Source: Pseudomonas sp. efr-133-TYG-5 | GTDB taxonomy: Bacteria > Pseudomonadota > Gammaproteobacteria > Pseudomonadales > Pseudomonadaceae | Assembly (NCBI RefSeq): GCF_030209175.1 | Contig: NZ_JARVSM010000007.1 | Coordinates: 310,001 to 374,000, forward strand | DNA length: 64,000 nt | Direction: 5' to 3' | Shown: positions 1-8,897 of the stretch, piece after piece | How the letters are laid out: each line of letters begins with the position of its first letter | Position numbering within the stretch: the stretch's first letter is position 1 | Notes under the pieces: model-generated | The model's input: only the letters and a program-made list of their open reading frames with translations | What the model was told of the DNA's origin: nothing | Database searches by the model: none | Made by a program: the position numbers and the translations under genes

Positions 1-1
1 G

Positions 2-973
2 AACATCGGCCAGCAAGCCCAGACCGAGCACGACGCGCGTTATGACTTCGCCGAGGAATACCTGGAGGTCTGCTACAAGCTCTGGGAAGGCAGTTGGGAA
101 GAGGGGGCGATCCTGCGCGACCGCGAGCGGCGAATCTTCAGTGACCCGAGCAAAATCCACGAGATCCGCCACCACGGCAAACATTTTCAGGTGCCCGGTA
201 TTCACCTTTGCGAGCCATCGCCGCAGCGCACGCCGGTGCTGTACCAGGCCGGGGCGTCGAGTCGCGGCAAGCAGTTCGCCGCCGAGCATGCCGAGTGCGT
301 GTTCGTCGCCGCGCCGTCGAAAGTGTTGCTGAAGAAAACCGTGGCTGACATCCGCCGCCGCGCCGCCGAGGCCGGGCGCGATCCGGCGAAGATTCTGATT
401 TTCAATCTGCAGACGGTGATCCTCGGCGAAACCGACGCCAAGGCCAAAGCCAAGTTCGAGGAATACAAATCCTGGGTCAGCTACGAGGGCGCGATGGCGC
501 TGATTTCCGGCTGGACCGGCATCGATTTCAGCCAGTTCAAGCCGCACGAGCCGCTCAAACACGTGCACACCAATGCCATCCAGTCGGCGGTCGAGGCGTT
601 CTCCACGGCCGACCCGAACAAAGTCTGGACCCCCAACGAACTGGCCGACTGGGTCGGCATCGGTGGTTTCGGCCCGCTGTTCGTCGGCAGTCCGGAAACG
701 GTCGCCGACCTGTTGCAGGAGTGGGTCGACGAGACCGACGTCGATGGCTTCAACCTGGCCTATGCGCTTACCCACGAAACGTTCATCGACGCCGTGGAAT
801 TGCTGGTGCCGGAGTTGCAGAAACGCGGGGTGTACAAGACCGAGTACGCAGCGGGGACCTTGCGCGAGAAGCTGTTTGGCGAGGGTGTGCGGCTGCCGCA
901 GGGCCATCCGGGGGCGGGTTATCGCGATCTCGTCGGGTTGCGGCAGCAGGCCTCAAAAGTGCGGTCCGCGTAG
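2..973 (+). CDS. LLM-class flavin-dependent monooxygenase, C-terminal part (5' truncated by window)
   Basis: The reading frame is open from the second base, so the gene begins upstream. About 323 C-terminal residues are visible. The stretch YQAGASSRGKQFAAEHAE and the later VGGFGPLFVGSPETVADLLQ resemble the NtaA/SnaA/SoxA/DszA branch of the luciferase-like monooxygenases. These enzymes use FMNH2 delivered by a separate reductase to oxidise organosulfur or amine compounds. The SPETVA segment followed by a 'DGFNL' strand is typical of the C-terminal part of the barrel. A sulfonate-type ABC system lies 8 kb downstream, which would fit a role in organosulfur use, but that link is inference. The substrate cannot be named. 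Confidence 0.85.
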   Translation, partial: NIGQQAQTEHDARYDFAEEYLEVCYKLWEGSWEEGAILRDRERRIFSDPSKIHEIRHHGKHFQVPGIHLCEPSPQRTPVLYQAGASSRGKQFAAEHAECVFVAAPSKVLLKKTVADIRRRAAEAGRDPAKILIFNLQTVILGETDAKAKAKFEEYKSWVSYEGAMALISGWTGIDFSQFKPHEPLKHVHTNAIQSAVEAFSTADPNKVWTPNELADWVGIGGFGPLFVGSPETVADLLQEWVDETDVDGFNLAYALTHETFIDAVELLVPELQKRGVYKTEYAAGTLREKLFGEGVRLPQGHPGAGYRDLVGLRQQASKVRSA

Positions 974-1037
974 ACGCTCGCGTGGGCAAACCCTTAAGGT
1001 TGCAGCAACCGGCCAACCCCTCAGCAGCGAGAACGGC

Positions 1038-2477
1038 ATGACCCCAACCCCATCCGGACAGGCGACCAGCGCCATCCGTCACGCCGACGTCCTGATCATC
1101 GGCGGCGGCCTCAGCGGCACAATGCTCGCGGTGCAACTGCTGCGCCTGCCCGGGCGGCGGCAGATCCTGGTGATCGAGCCGCGAGCCGAGCTCGGTCGCG
1201 GCGAGGCCTACAGCGCCGTGGAACTGGGCCACACCCTCAACGGCAATGCGGCGCGCATGAGCGTCGACCCGGATAACCCCGACGACCTCACCCAATGGCT
1301 TACCGCGCACATCGCCGCCGGTGGCTGGCCGGAGTCGGATCAGCAGCATGTGCCGGTCAGTGAGCTGTTCCCGCCGCGCGGCCTGTTCGGCGTCTATGTG
1401 CAGCAGCGCCTGGCCGAGGCGCGGGTCGTCGGCGCGCAGCACGGCTCGAGCGTCGAGCACTTGCGCGCGGAAGTGGTTGATGCGCAGGTTTCGGCGACTA
1501 CGGTGCAACTCAGCTTGAGCGACGGTCAGCAGCTGCAAGGCGCCCAGGCTGTGCTCGCCATCGGCATGTTCCCCGCCGCGCGCACGCCGCAGACCCGCTC
1601 CAGCGGCCTCAACGCGGCGGCCCTGGATCCCTGGGATGTTGCCGCCATGCGCGCGCTCGATCCGCAGTCGACGGTGCTGATCATCGGCTCGGGGCTGACC
1701 ATGGTCGACGCCGTGGTGTCGCTGGAGCAGGCCGGGCATCGCGGACCGATCGAGGTGTTTTCCCGTCACGGTCTGTTGCCGCATGTGCGTCGGCAGCCGC
1801 CGGCGTGGGTCGATTTTCTTGCTGAAGATCCGCGCATCCGCACCCCGCGACAGTTGCTGCGCGAATTGCGCCGGCATTGTCGCGCGGCCATCGCGCAGGG
1901 CATCGACTGGCAGGCGCCGCTGGACACCGTGCGTGCGCACATCGGGCGTTTGTGGAGCCAGGCCAGCGATGTCCAGCGGCGGCAGTTCGTCCGCCACGTC
2001 CGGCCGTGGTGGGAAAGCCATCATCACCGTTCACCGCCATTGAGCGCCGAACTGGTGGCGCGCTTGCACGCCGAGGGGCGGCTGAGGATTCAGGCTGCTT
2101 CGTACCAGGGGCTGGAACCTGCGCAGGAACAGCGGGTGAGTATTCGCATTCGTCGTCGCGGCGAAGCGCAGACCCGCGTGGTGCACGGCGCGGCGCTGAT
2201 CAACTCCAGTGGCATCGAATACGACTGGCGCCGCGTTGCGCGACCGCTACCGCAGCAGCTGCTGGCTCGCGGACTGGTTCGGCCGGGGCCGTTGGCACTG
2301 GGAATCGCGGCAGCGCTGGACGGCGCGGTGCTGGATGCGCAGGGGCAGGCGTCGCAGCGATTGTTCGCCATGGGCCCGCCGTTGCGCGGGATGTGGTGGG
2401 AAAGTACCGCCGTGACCGATGTGGCGTTACAGGCCAAGGCGCTGGCCGCGCGGCTGGCGCGGGAGGTCACTCAGTAG
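1038..2477 (+). CDS. FAD/NAD(P)-binding protein (NAD_binding_9 type)
   Basis: 479 residues from the ATG at 1038. The frame is open far upstream, but only from here does the protein show a normal beginning: a Rossmann dinucleotide fold, VLIIGGGLSGTMLAVQLL, at residues 16-33, followed by an acidic end of the second strand (VIEPR). A second nucleotide-binding segment, VLIIGSGLTMVDAVV, lies near residue 215. This two-fold layout matches the uncharacterised FAD-NAD(P)-binding family (PF13454). It follows the flavin monooxygenase gene by 64 bases on the same strand, so the two may be co-transcribed. The reaction is unknown. Confidence 0.82.
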   Translation: MTPTPSGQATSAIRHADVLIIGGGLSGTMLAVQLLRLPGRRQILVIEPRAELGRGEAYSAVELGHTLNGNAARMSVDPDNPDDLTQWLTAHIAAGGWPESDQQHVPVSELFPPRGLFGVYVQQRLAEARVVGAQHGSSVEHLRAEVVDAQVSATTVQLSLSDGQQLQGAQAVLAIGMFPAARTPQTRSSGLNAAALDPWDVAAMRALDPQSTVLIIGSGLTMVDAVVSLEQAGHRGPIEVFSRHGLLPHVRRQPPAWVDFLAEDPRIRTPRQLLRELRRHCRAAIAQGIDWQAPLDTVRAHIGRLWSQASDVQRRQFVRHVRPWWESHHHRSPPLSAELVARLHAEGRLRIQAASYQGLEPAQEQRVSIRIRRRGEAQTRVVHGAALINSSGIEYDWRRVARPLPQQLLARGLVRPGPLALGIAAALDGAVLDAQGQASQRLFAMGPPLRGMWWESTAVTDVALQAKALAARLAREVTQ

Positions 2478-2689
2478 CGTTGCGCGAGCCCGGCGTCGAT
2501 CTGGGCGACGACAAGGTCGGCCGATTCTGCGCCGCCCTGGTTGTCGCGATTCACGGTATCGACATTCAGGGTGCCGCTCTGGCCGACGTGGGTGGCCGCC
2601 ACCGCCGAGCGCGGCTCAAGCTGATTGGCGATCGCGGAGGTGGCGCCGATCAGCGCGACGATGAATCCGAGGGCAATAAAGTCTTTCAT
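2471..2689 (-). CDS. Small exported protein of unknown function
   Basis: 72 residues. The N-terminus (MKDFIALGFIVALIGATSAIA) looks like a signal peptide with a hydrophobic core and an A-x-A-type cleavage site. The remaining 50 residues are polar, with no recognisable domain. The 3' end overlaps the end of the preceding convergent gene by seven bases. I do not recognise a family; similar short periplasmic proteins are common in Pseudomonas. Confidence 0.55.
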   Translation of the reverse strand: MKDFIALGFIVALIGATSAIANQLEPRSAVAATHVGQSGTLNVDTVNRDNQGGAESADLVVAQIDAGLAQRY

Positions 2690-2797
2690 GGGGTTGCACC
2701 CGAAAGTGGGAAGAAGATGCAGGCCACTTTAGGGCGATAGCGTCGAGAAGAAAAAACACCTTTGCAGATAGTTGTTATCGAATGTGTTGATGTCAGC

Positions 2798-3532
2798 TCA
2801 GCGCGGGATGACGTCGACCAGCCAGCGCTGGCGCAACTGCTCGAGACGGCCGTTGTCGCGCAGGGTTTCCAGCGCCTTTTGCCAGCGCGCCACCTGCTGT
2901 GGATCGGTCTGCCGCGAGAAGGCGATGTAGGTGTTCTGCTTCATCAGCGGCAATTGATATTGCAAGCGCCCGGGCTCCATGCCCTGTTCGCGCGCGAGGG
3001 TGGCGCAGGAGAGCGTGTCCGACACCACGAAGTCAGTCCGCCCGAGGCTGAACAGGCGCATCATCTGCTCCGGGGTTTCCACGCCATACAGGTTGTCCAG
3101 ACCCTGTTGCTGCAGGTAGCTGTAGGCCAGCCATTTGCGCGGCACGGTGATCCGCCCCAGGCGATCGGCCTCGCGCAGGCTGCGCACTGGCGGTTGCCGG
3201 CTGGCATGGGCGTAGAGCGCGGTTTCCATCTCGACCAGCGGCCCGACCCATTGATAACGATCATCGCGCTCATCGGTGCGCAGTACGGTGAACACCCCGG
3301 TGTTCGGTGTTTCACTGGCCACGTGCAAGGCGCGCAGCAGGGGCAATTGCTGCAGCTGGATACGGTCGCCGGTCTGTTCTGCCAGGGCTTGCACCACGTC
3401 GACCCCGAACCCGACCAACTGCTCGCCCTGGCGGAAATGCAAGGGCGGGTGGTTGTCGGTGAGCAGTTGCAGGTCTGCCGCGTGGGCCGTGACGGCCAGC
3501 AGCAAGAGCAGACAGGCGGCAAATCGTTTCAT
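2798..3532 (-). CDS. Periplasmic substrate-binding protein, SBP_bac_3 family
   Basis: 244 residues. A signal peptide (MKRFAACLLLLLAVTAHAA) is followed by a type II periplasmic-binding fold: LQLLTDNHPPLHF at the start, GFGVDVVQALAEQTG near residue 42, and a C-terminal ARWQKALETLRDNGRL helix. These are landmarks of the amino-acid-type binding proteins (SBP_bac_3). No permease or ATPase gene is adjacent, so this is a stand-alone member, like many in Pseudomonas. The ligand cannot be deduced; amino acids or polar organic acids are usual. Confidence 0.8.
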   Translation of the reverse strand: MKRFAACLLLLLAVTAHAADLQLLTDNHPPLHFRQGEQLVGFGVDVVQALAEQTGDRIQLQQLPLLRALHVASETPNTGVFTVLRTDERDDRYQWVGPLVEMETALYAHASRQPPVRSLREADRLGRITVPRKWLAYSYLQQQGLDNLYGVETPEQMMRLFSLGRTDFVVSDTLSCATLAREQGMEPGRLQYQLPLMKQNTYIAFSRQTDPQQVARWQKALETLRDNGRLEQLRQRWLVDVIPR

Positions 3533-3608
3533 GAATCGTCCCTGAACAAATCAATCGCGCAGCTTATTACGCAGCACGAGAGCTGTCCCGGGGAATTGGC
3601 GGGGCTTT

Positions 3609-3682
3609 TGTGTCAGATGCCACGGTTTATCGGCAGTGGCATCCGCGAGGGCAGGAGCGCGTTCGGCTCGCTCCTGCCGGTC
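3609..3682. repeat. Two adjacent hairpins downstream of ppnN
   Basis: Two inverted repeats sit between the stop of ppnN and the start of the binding-protein gene: GATGCCAC/GTGGCATC (arms at 3617-3624 and 3636-3643) and GGCAGGAGCG/CGCTCCTGCC (about 3650-3659 and 3669-3678). They could act as a leftward terminator for ppnN or be a REP-type element. No clear T-run supports the first reading strongly. Confidence 0.4.
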
Positions 3683-3693
3683 TGGCCAAGGCT

Positions 3694-5067
3694 TCAGGCC
3701 ACCACTTTGTAGCACGGCACGTACGCCGCGCCACCCGGCAACTTCATCCGGTGCTGGGCGACGAAGGCTTTGAGCAGCAGGTCCAGCGGTTGCATGATCG
3801 CCGCATCGCCACGGATCTGGTACGGCCCGTGTTCCTCGATCAGGCGGATGCCCTTGTCCTTGACGTTGCCGGCGACGATCCCGGAAAACGCCCGGCGCAG
3901 GTTGGCCGCCAGTTCATGGGCGGGCTGGTCGCGGTGCAGCTTGAGGTTGGCCATGTTTTCGTGGGTCGGGTCGAACGGACGCTGGAAGCCTTCGTCGATC
4001 TTCAGCAGCCAGTTGAAGTGGAACGCGTCGTTGCGCTCGCGGCGGAACTGCTTCACCGCTTTCAGGCCGGCGGTCATCTGCCGCGCCACTTCGGCCGGGT
4101 CGTCGATGATGATCTCGTAGTGCTGCTTCGCGGCCGCACCGAGGGTGGCGGTGACGAAGGCGTCCAGTTGCTCCAGATACGGCGCGGCATGTTTCGGCCC
4201 GGTGAGGATCACCGGGAACGGCAGGCCCTGGTTGTCCGGGTGCATGAGGATGCCCAGCAGGTACAGGAACTCTTCGGCGGTACCGGCGCCACCCGGAAAG
4301 ATGATGATGCCGTGGCCGACGCGGACGAAGGCTTCCAGGCGCTTTTCGATGTCCGGGAGGATCACCAGTTCGTTGACGATCGGGTTCGGCGCTTCGGCGG
4401 CGATGATCCCCGGCTCGGTCAGGCCGAGGTAGCGCCCACCGTGGATGCGCTGCTTGGCGTGGGCGATGGTCGCGCCTTTCATCGGGCCTTTCATCACGCC
4501 CGGGCCGCAACCGGTGCAGATGTCGAGGCTGCGCAGGCCCAGTTCGTGGCCGACTTTCTTGGTGTATTTGTATTCTTCGGTGTTGATCGAGTGGCCGCCC
4601 CAGCACACGACGATTTTCGGTTCGACGCCAGGGCGCAGGGTGCGGGCGTTGCGCAGCAGGTGGAAGACGTAGTCGCTGATGCCCTGCGAAGTGCTGAGGT
4701 CGATGCGCTGGCTGTCGAGTTCGTTTTCGGTGTAGACGATGTCACGCAGGGCGCTGAACAGCATTTCTCGGGTGCTGGCGATCATTTCGCCGTCGACGAA
4801 GGCATCGGCCGGGGCGTTGAGCAGCTCGAGGCGTACGCCGCGATCCTGCTGGTGAATGCGGATTTCGAAGTCCTTGTAGGCTTCCAGGATGGTTTTCGCG
4901 TTGTCGACGTGGGCGCCGGTATTGAGAATGGCCAGGGCGCACTGGCGGAAGAGGGTGTAGGTGCTGCCGGATCCGGCTTCGCTCAGTTGCTGAACTTCAC
5001 GTTGAGAAAGGGTTTCCAGGCTGCCCTTCGGGCTGACCGAGGCATTGATTACGTGTCGTTGGGTCAT
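3694..5067 (-). CDS. ppnN: Pyrimidine/purine nucleotide 5'-monophosphate nucleosidase
   Basis: 457 residues, matching E. coli PpnN/YgdH (about 454). The Rossmann-like LOG core carries the family signature PGGAGTAEEF near residue 250, preceded by a GCGPGVMKGPMKGA segment that binds the phosphate of the nucleotide. PpnN hydrolyses the N-glycosidic bond of nucleoside monophosphates to give free base and ribose 5-phosphate, and in E. coli it is a (p)ppGpp-binding enzyme of purine salvage. It is cytoplasmic. The gene stands alone, divergent from the DUF3087 gene. The start is the ATG giving MTQRHVINASVSP, which matches family length. Confidence 0.95.
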   Translation of the reverse strand: MTQRHVINASVSPKGSLETLSQREVQQLSEAGSGSTYTLFRQCALAILNTGAHVDNAKTILEAYKDFEIRIHQQDRGVRLELLNAPADAFVDGEMIASTREMLFSALRDIVYTENELDSQRIDLSTSQGISDYVFHLLRNARTLRPGVEPKIVVCWGGHSINTEEYKYTKKVGHELGLRSLDICTGCGPGVMKGPMKGATIAHAKQRIHGGRYLGLTEPGIIAAEAPNPIVNELVILPDIEKRLEAFVRVGHGIIIFPGGAGTAEEFLYLLGILMHPDNQGLPFPVILTGPKHAAPYLEQLDAFVTATLGAAAKQHYEIIIDDPAEVARQMTAGLKAVKQFRRERNDAFHFNWLLKIDEGFQRPFDPTHENMANLKLHRDQPAHELAANLRRAFSGIVAGNVKDKGIRLIEEHGPYQIRGDAAIMQPLDLLLKAFVAQHRMKLPGGAAYVPCYKVVA

Positions 5068-5293
5068 GCAAAGATCCTTAAAACGATGTCACTGCCCGGG
5101 TTGGGCCAATGGCATCCGAATAGTGTGTTCCCATGAATGAAGATGGCACGGTCTGCGTGGTATCGCCATGTCCCTCGTTGGACGATGAAAAGATGAAAAG
5201 GAGCTCCAGCATAGCTAAATCCCCGACAGAGGCGATAATGCGCCGGCGAGTTTTTTCCGTTGCCCTTTTTGTCGCTCAAGGAAGTCATCACCG

Positions 5294-5815
5294 ATGTTCG
5301 AGATTCAGCCGATGGACGCCGTCACCTTTCGCCAGCAGACCCGCCGCAGCACGCTGATCATTGCCGTGCTGTTCCTGGTGCTGGCCATGCTGTTCTCGAC
5401 GGCGGCGGTGGCGCTGTTCGGCGAACCCGGTGGCGACAATCTGCGGTTCAACGTCGGCGGGGTGTTCGTGGCGTTCCTGCTCACCGGCGTGCTGTTGCGC
5501 GGGCAGTTCTGGCAGCAGACGTGGATGGCGCCGGCCGTCTACAGCTGGCGGCTCAAGCGCAGCCTGATGAGTGTCACCAATGTCATGCATCAGGTGACGG
5601 CAGCGGTGGAATGGGGCGATGTGACGGCGATCAAGGTGCTGCGTTTCTATCACCTGGGGTTGATCCAGATGCATGAACTGGACGGCAACTTCAGCGATCA
5701 TGGGCAATTGCAGCGGCAAGTCGAAGAACACAAGGCGCGGATGGAGGCGCTCGGCATGGACACCGAACAGACCCGCCTCGATCCGGCCTGGCTGCAAGCC
5801 CTGAAGGCGAATTAA
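5294..5815 (+). CDS. DUF3087 family membrane protein
   Basis: 173 residues. Two N-terminal hydrophobic segments (about residues 22-43 and 57-76) are followed by a cytoplasmic helical domain with conserved histidines (YHLGLIQMHELDGNF) and a charged C-terminus. The pattern matches the DUF3087 family, which is restricted to gamma-proteobacteria and has no known function. An alternative ATG five codons downstream (5309) is possible. The gene converges with the DUF2784 gene, their ends overlapping by four bases. Confidence 0.85.
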   Translation: MFEIQPMDAVTFRQQTRRSTLIIAVLFLVLAMLFSTAAVALFGEPGGDNLRFNVGGVFVAFLLTGVLLRGQFWQQTWMAPAVYSWRLKRSLMSVTNVMHQVTAAVEWGDVTAIKVLRFYHLGLIQMHELDGNFSDHGQLQRQVEEHKARMEALGMDTEQTRLDPAWLQALKAN

Positions 5816-6198
5816 AACGCAATGCGCGCGGCGCGGCGCAGTCGCCACCGGCGGATCAGGCGACCGTACACCAGCAGGTTGATGATCAGTACCACGCTGC
5901 CCAGGGCCAGCTGGATCTGCGGGGTCAGCCCGGCCGGGTAGATGATCGGCCAGACGTAGTGCTCGATGAAGCCGCCGGCGTACTCGGTTTGCCCGGCGGC
6001 GTGGCGCATGAGGTTTTCCCAGTAGGTCAGCGGGCAGGTCAGGTGCAGCACTTCGACCATCACCCCCCACGTGGCTGCCGGCAGGTGCAACAGCATCAGC
6101 CGTGGCCACTTCAACACCAGCAGCCCGCCGAACAGCACGAACACAATGAACAGCAGATGAAACAGCACCAGCCCGTCGGCGGCAATTCGATAAAGCAT
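5812..6198 (-). CDS. DUF2784 family inner-membrane protein
   Basis: 128 residues with about four membrane helices: residues 10-30, 38-55, a central amphipathic part, and 100-117. The sequence CPLTYWENLMRHAAG followed by FIEHYVWPIIYP is characteristic of DUF2784. Function is unknown. It ends against the DUF3087 gene and begins about 155 bases from the divergently read azlC-like gene. Confidence 0.88.
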   Translation of the reverse strand: MLYRIAADGLVLFHLLFIVFVLFGGLLVLKWPRLMLLHLPAATWGVMVEVLHLTCPLTYWENLMRHAAGQTEYAGGFIEHYVWPIIYPAGLTPQIQLALGSVVLIINLLVYGRLIRRWRLRRAARIAF

Positions 6199-6353
6199 GG
6201 GGTCTTCCTGACGCGGTTGTGAATGCCTGCCATGTTACGCCGCCCGGTGACGGATGGCCGAGGGGATTTGTGCCAGGTGCGCAAGATTGTTCAAGCCACG
6301 AACCGCTGTTTACTGGCAGAGTCCGTGGTCTTGTCTCACGGTTGAAGAGCGTT

Positions 6354-7052
6354 ATGTCTGACTCACTTATGCCGCGCAGCGCCTTTCTGCGCGGTGCGGC
6401 GGCGATCATGCCGTTATCCCTGGCCACCGCGCCGTGGGGCCTGCTGGCGGGCTCCATGGCCATCGAGGCCAACCTCACGCCGCTGCAGGGCCAGGGCCTG
6501 TCGAGCATCGTGTTTGCCGGCGCTGCGCAACTGGTGGCGATCGGCATGCTCAAGGGCGGCGCGGGGATTTTTTCGATTCTGCTGACCACGCTGCTGCTGA
6601 CCTCGCAACACTTGCTGTATGGCATGAGCATGCGTTCGGTGATTGCGCCGCTGCCCGGGCGCTGGCGGATCGGCCTGGGCTTTCTGCTCACCGACGAATT
6701 GTTCGCCCTGACCAGCCAGCACGACCGCCAGCAATTCAATCGCTGGTATGCGCTGGGGGTCGGCCTGACGTTTTATATCGCCTGGAACCTGTTCACTCTG
6801 GCCGGGATCGTCCTGGGCAGCAGCATTCCCGGTCTTGAACACCTGGGCCTGGATTTCTCGATTGCCGCGACGTTCATTGCCTTGATCACTCCGGTGGTGC
6901 GTGATGTGCCGACCGTGGTCTGCGTGGCGGTGTCGCTGTTCTGCTCGGTGTTGTTCAGTTACTGGCAGTGGGGCTCGGCACTGGTGTTGTCGGGACTGGC
7001 CGGGATGGCCGCAGGGTTTGTCTGCAACAAACTGTACCGGGGGCGCACATGA
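6354..7052 (+). CDS. AzlC-family permease, large subunit of branched-chain amino acid exporter
   Basis: 232 residues from the ATG at 6354, preceded by a GAAGAG ribosome site; the frame is open upstream but that extension is not family-like. About six to seven membrane segments are visible. The N-terminal motif IMPLSLATAPWGLLAGSMA and the TSQHLLYGMSMR segment are typical of AzlC (E. coli YgaZ). With a small AzlD partner it exports branched-chain amino acids or analogues such as azaleucine. The stop overlaps the start of the next gene (ATGA), so the two are translationally coupled. Confidence 0.92.
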   Translation: MSDSLMPRSAFLRGAAAIMPLSLATAPWGLLAGSMAIEANLTPLQGQGLSSIVFAGAAQLVAIGMLKGGAGIFSILLTTLLLTSQHLLYGMSMRSVIAPLPGRWRIGLGFLLTDELFALTSQHDRQQFNRWYALGVGLTFYIAWNLFTLAGIVLGSSIPGLEHLGLDFSIAATFIALITPVVRDVPTVVCVAVSLFCSVLFSYWQWGSALVLSGLAGMAAGFVCNKLYRGRT

Positions 7053-7363
7053 TGATTTGGGCCGTGATTGTCGGCATGGGCGTTCTGGTGTTTCTCAACC
7101 GCTACGTGTTTCTCGAGCCGCGTTTACCGCTGCGATTGAGCAGCAATGCACGGCAGTTTCTCGGCTTTGCCGTGCCGGGCATGTTGACCGCCATCTGCGG
7201 GCCGATTGTGTTCATGCCGGATAAGCAACTTAATCTGCACTGGGACAATCCTTACCTGCTCAGTTCGCTGGTGGCGATCGGTTTGGTGATTTACACCCGC
7301 AATACGCTGCTGAGCATGCTGTTGAGCATGGCGTTCTTCTTTCTGCTGCGCTGGTGGCTGTAG
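7049..7363 (+). CDS. AzlD domain protein, small subunit of branched-chain amino acid exporter
   Basis: 104 residues, four predicted membrane helices. The segments FLNRYVFLEPRLPLRLS and AVPGMLTAICGPIVF match AzlD (E. coli YgaH), the obligate small partner of AzlC. The start at 7049 overlaps the azlC stop by four bases. Substrate is inferred from the family only. Confidence 0.9.
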   Translation: MMIWAVIVGMGVLVFLNRYVFLEPRLPLRLSSNARQFLGFAVPGMLTAICGPIVFMPDKQLNLHWDNPYLLSSLVAIGLVIYTRNTLLSMLLSMAFFFLLRWWL

Positions 7364-7427
7364 GTTGCCCTGATGAATCTGTTCTACGCTTTAAGGATGA
7401 ATGATGACCTGTCCAGCGAGGTGAACA

Positions 7428-7574
7428 ATGGCAACCGAGCAAAAACGTCCGGATGAAGAGGATGAACCGAGCGAAGAAGAAATCGAGCGGGAAAAACACA
7501 GACAACAGACCTGGAAGCACGACGACAGCCGCGAGCTGTCCGACCGTGACCAGGAGCGCCCCCTGAAACCCTGA
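7428..7574 (+). CDS. Small highly charged hypothetical protein
   Basis: 48 residues, MATEQKRPDEEDEPSEEE at the N-terminus, very rich in Glu, Asp, Lys and Arg and with no hydrophobic core, so probably disordered. It has a good ribosome site (GCGAGGTG, six bases before the ATG) and a strong terminator immediately downstream, which supports it as a real gene although it is short. No family is recognised. Confidence 0.6.
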   Translation: MATEQKRPDEEDEPSEEEIEREKHRQQTWKHDDSRELSDRDQERPLKP

Positions 7575-7585
7575 GCCATTTGACG

Positions 7586-7613
7586 AAAAAGCCCCGCATT
7601 GGCGGGGCTTTTT
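7586..7613. terminator. Bidirectional intrinsic terminator
   Basis: Perfect 12-bp stem AAAAAGCCCCGC / GCGGGGCTTTTT with a four-base loop, T-rich on both strands. It lies between the convergent 48-residue gene and the 95-residue gene that ends at 7621. Confidence 0.9.
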
Positions 7614-7620
7614 CGTTGGG

Positions 7621-7908
7621 TCAAAGATCTTCCAGCTGAGTGAAGTCGGGGTGCGAGGCCCGATAACCCAAGGTCTTATCGATCCACGCATTGAGCTCGT
7701 TGACCATCACCGGCGGATGGCCAGGATAGGCTTGGAGGGTGGTGCGCAGGATGCGCTCGATCTCGGGTACGTCACGCAGGTTTCGAGTCTTGATGTAGTG
7801 GCCGATAAAACAGTCGAGTTGAAAGCGTTCTGTCATCGACAGATAGATACACTCCAGGCCATTAGCCTGTTTGATTGCAAAATCGTCGCGCAACTTAGTT
7901 CTCTGCAA
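7621..7908 (-). CDS. Hypothetical protein, unknown family
   Basis: Up to 95 residues; an internal ATG at 7836 (MTERFQLDCFIGHYIKTRNL) gives a 71-residue form. Neither start has an ideal ribosome site. The sequence is helical and soluble, with LNAWIDKTLGYRASHPDFTQLEDL at the C-terminus. I do not recognise it. Upstream, a perfect 10-bp palindrome TGGTATACCA lies at 7959-7968 and could be an operator. Confidence 0.55.
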   Translation of the reverse strand: MQRTKLRDDFAIKQANGLECIYLSMTERFQLDCFIGHYIKTRNLRDVPEIERILRTTLQAYPGHPPVMVNELNAWIDKTLGYRASHPDFTQLEDL

Positions 7909-8165
7909 GGCTGGTCAAGTTTGTCGGGGATTCCTGGTTTGTTGACTCTTTGGTCAACTGGTATACCAATCGGAAAGGCGGCGCGCATGCTATCCGTAGT
8001 GTTTGTAAATGTATGTATGACGATCGAAATGTCAGACAGGCGGTTAGTTTCGCTCGAACGGCTGTTTTAATTGTCGTCTCACTATTGAAACAGTTGTTGT
8101 AACGGCACTGTTGCACTTGTGCAGAAGTGTTCCTCTAACAATAAACGCGTCGGATCGACAGTTCT

Positions 8166-8846
8166 TTACTCCAGCGCCTCGATCAGATTCGCCCCCTGAT
8201 TGCGTGAGTTGCCCACCGCTTTGCCGACTTTGTGCCACTGGAACACTCCACTGCCTTCCCCTTCAAACAACAGCAGCTGTTCGGCACGCTCTGGCGGTGT
8301 GGCCGGGTCGAGCCATTCGCGCGCCCGATCAGCGCCGAGGACGATCGGCCGTCGATCATGAATATCGAGCATGCCGCCCTCGCTGTCGGCGGTGATGATG
8401 ACGAAACCGTCGTCCTCTCGGCTGGCTTCCCCGGGTGCAGGAAACTGGCCGATGGCGGCACAGAAAATCGCTTGTCGGTCGGCGCGGTGGATCAGCCAGG
8501 GCTGGCGACTGTTGTCGGGGCTATCGACCCATTCGAACCAGTTGTCGACCGGTACGATCAGCCGCTGCCGCCAGATCGCCCGGAAGAACGCGCCATGGGC
8601 GACTTTCTCCACCCGTGCATTGATCGGTGCCGCGCGATCCCTGGCCCAATGCGGGCGCCAGCCCCAGCGCAGGTTGTCGGCGTACAGCCGCTGATCGTGT
8701 TGATGAAGGACCGCCAGCGCCGTGGTCGGCGCTGCGTTGTAGCGCGCCAGCGGCGCGTCGCCGACGTGGTTGATCAACGCGTCGGGAATGCTCAGCACGG
8801 CGACGAAGTCGTGTATGCCCCGGTACTGCGAGAGTCTTCCGCACAT
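8166..8846 (-). CDS. SOS response-associated peptidase, HMCES/YedK family
   Basis: 226 residues from the ATG that puts Cys at position 2 (MCGRLSQY). That Cys is the catalytic residue after Met removal, so the start is unambiguous even though the frame is open for seven more codons. Other landmarks are RYNAAPTT, the WGWRPHWA segment, INARVEK and WFEW. YedK/HMCES proteins form a thiazolidine crosslink with abasic sites in single-stranded DNA and so shield them. The gene lies downstream of the ABC permease gene on the same strand; whether they share a transcript is unclear. Confidence 0.93.
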   Translation of the reverse strand: MCGRLSQYRGIHDFVAVLSIPDALINHVGDAPLARYNAAPTTALAVLHQHDQRLYADNLRWGWRPHWARDRAAPINARVEKVAHGAFFRAIWRQRLIVPVDNWFEWVDSPDNSRQPWLIHRADRQAIFCAAIGQFPAPGEASREDDGFVIITADSEGGMLDIHDRRPIVLGADRAREWLDPATPPERAEQLLLFEGEGSGVFQWHKVGKAVGNSRNQGANLIEALE

Positions 8847-8897
8847 GGCCGAACCTGCGCCAGACAATTGCCAGAAGCTTGAGCTTAGTTGCCGGTT

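Noticed and set aside
3610..5136. A 508-residue open frame opposite ppnN
   Set aside because: It is a shadow of the well-supported ppnN gene on the other strand; composition is codon-mirror and has no domain.
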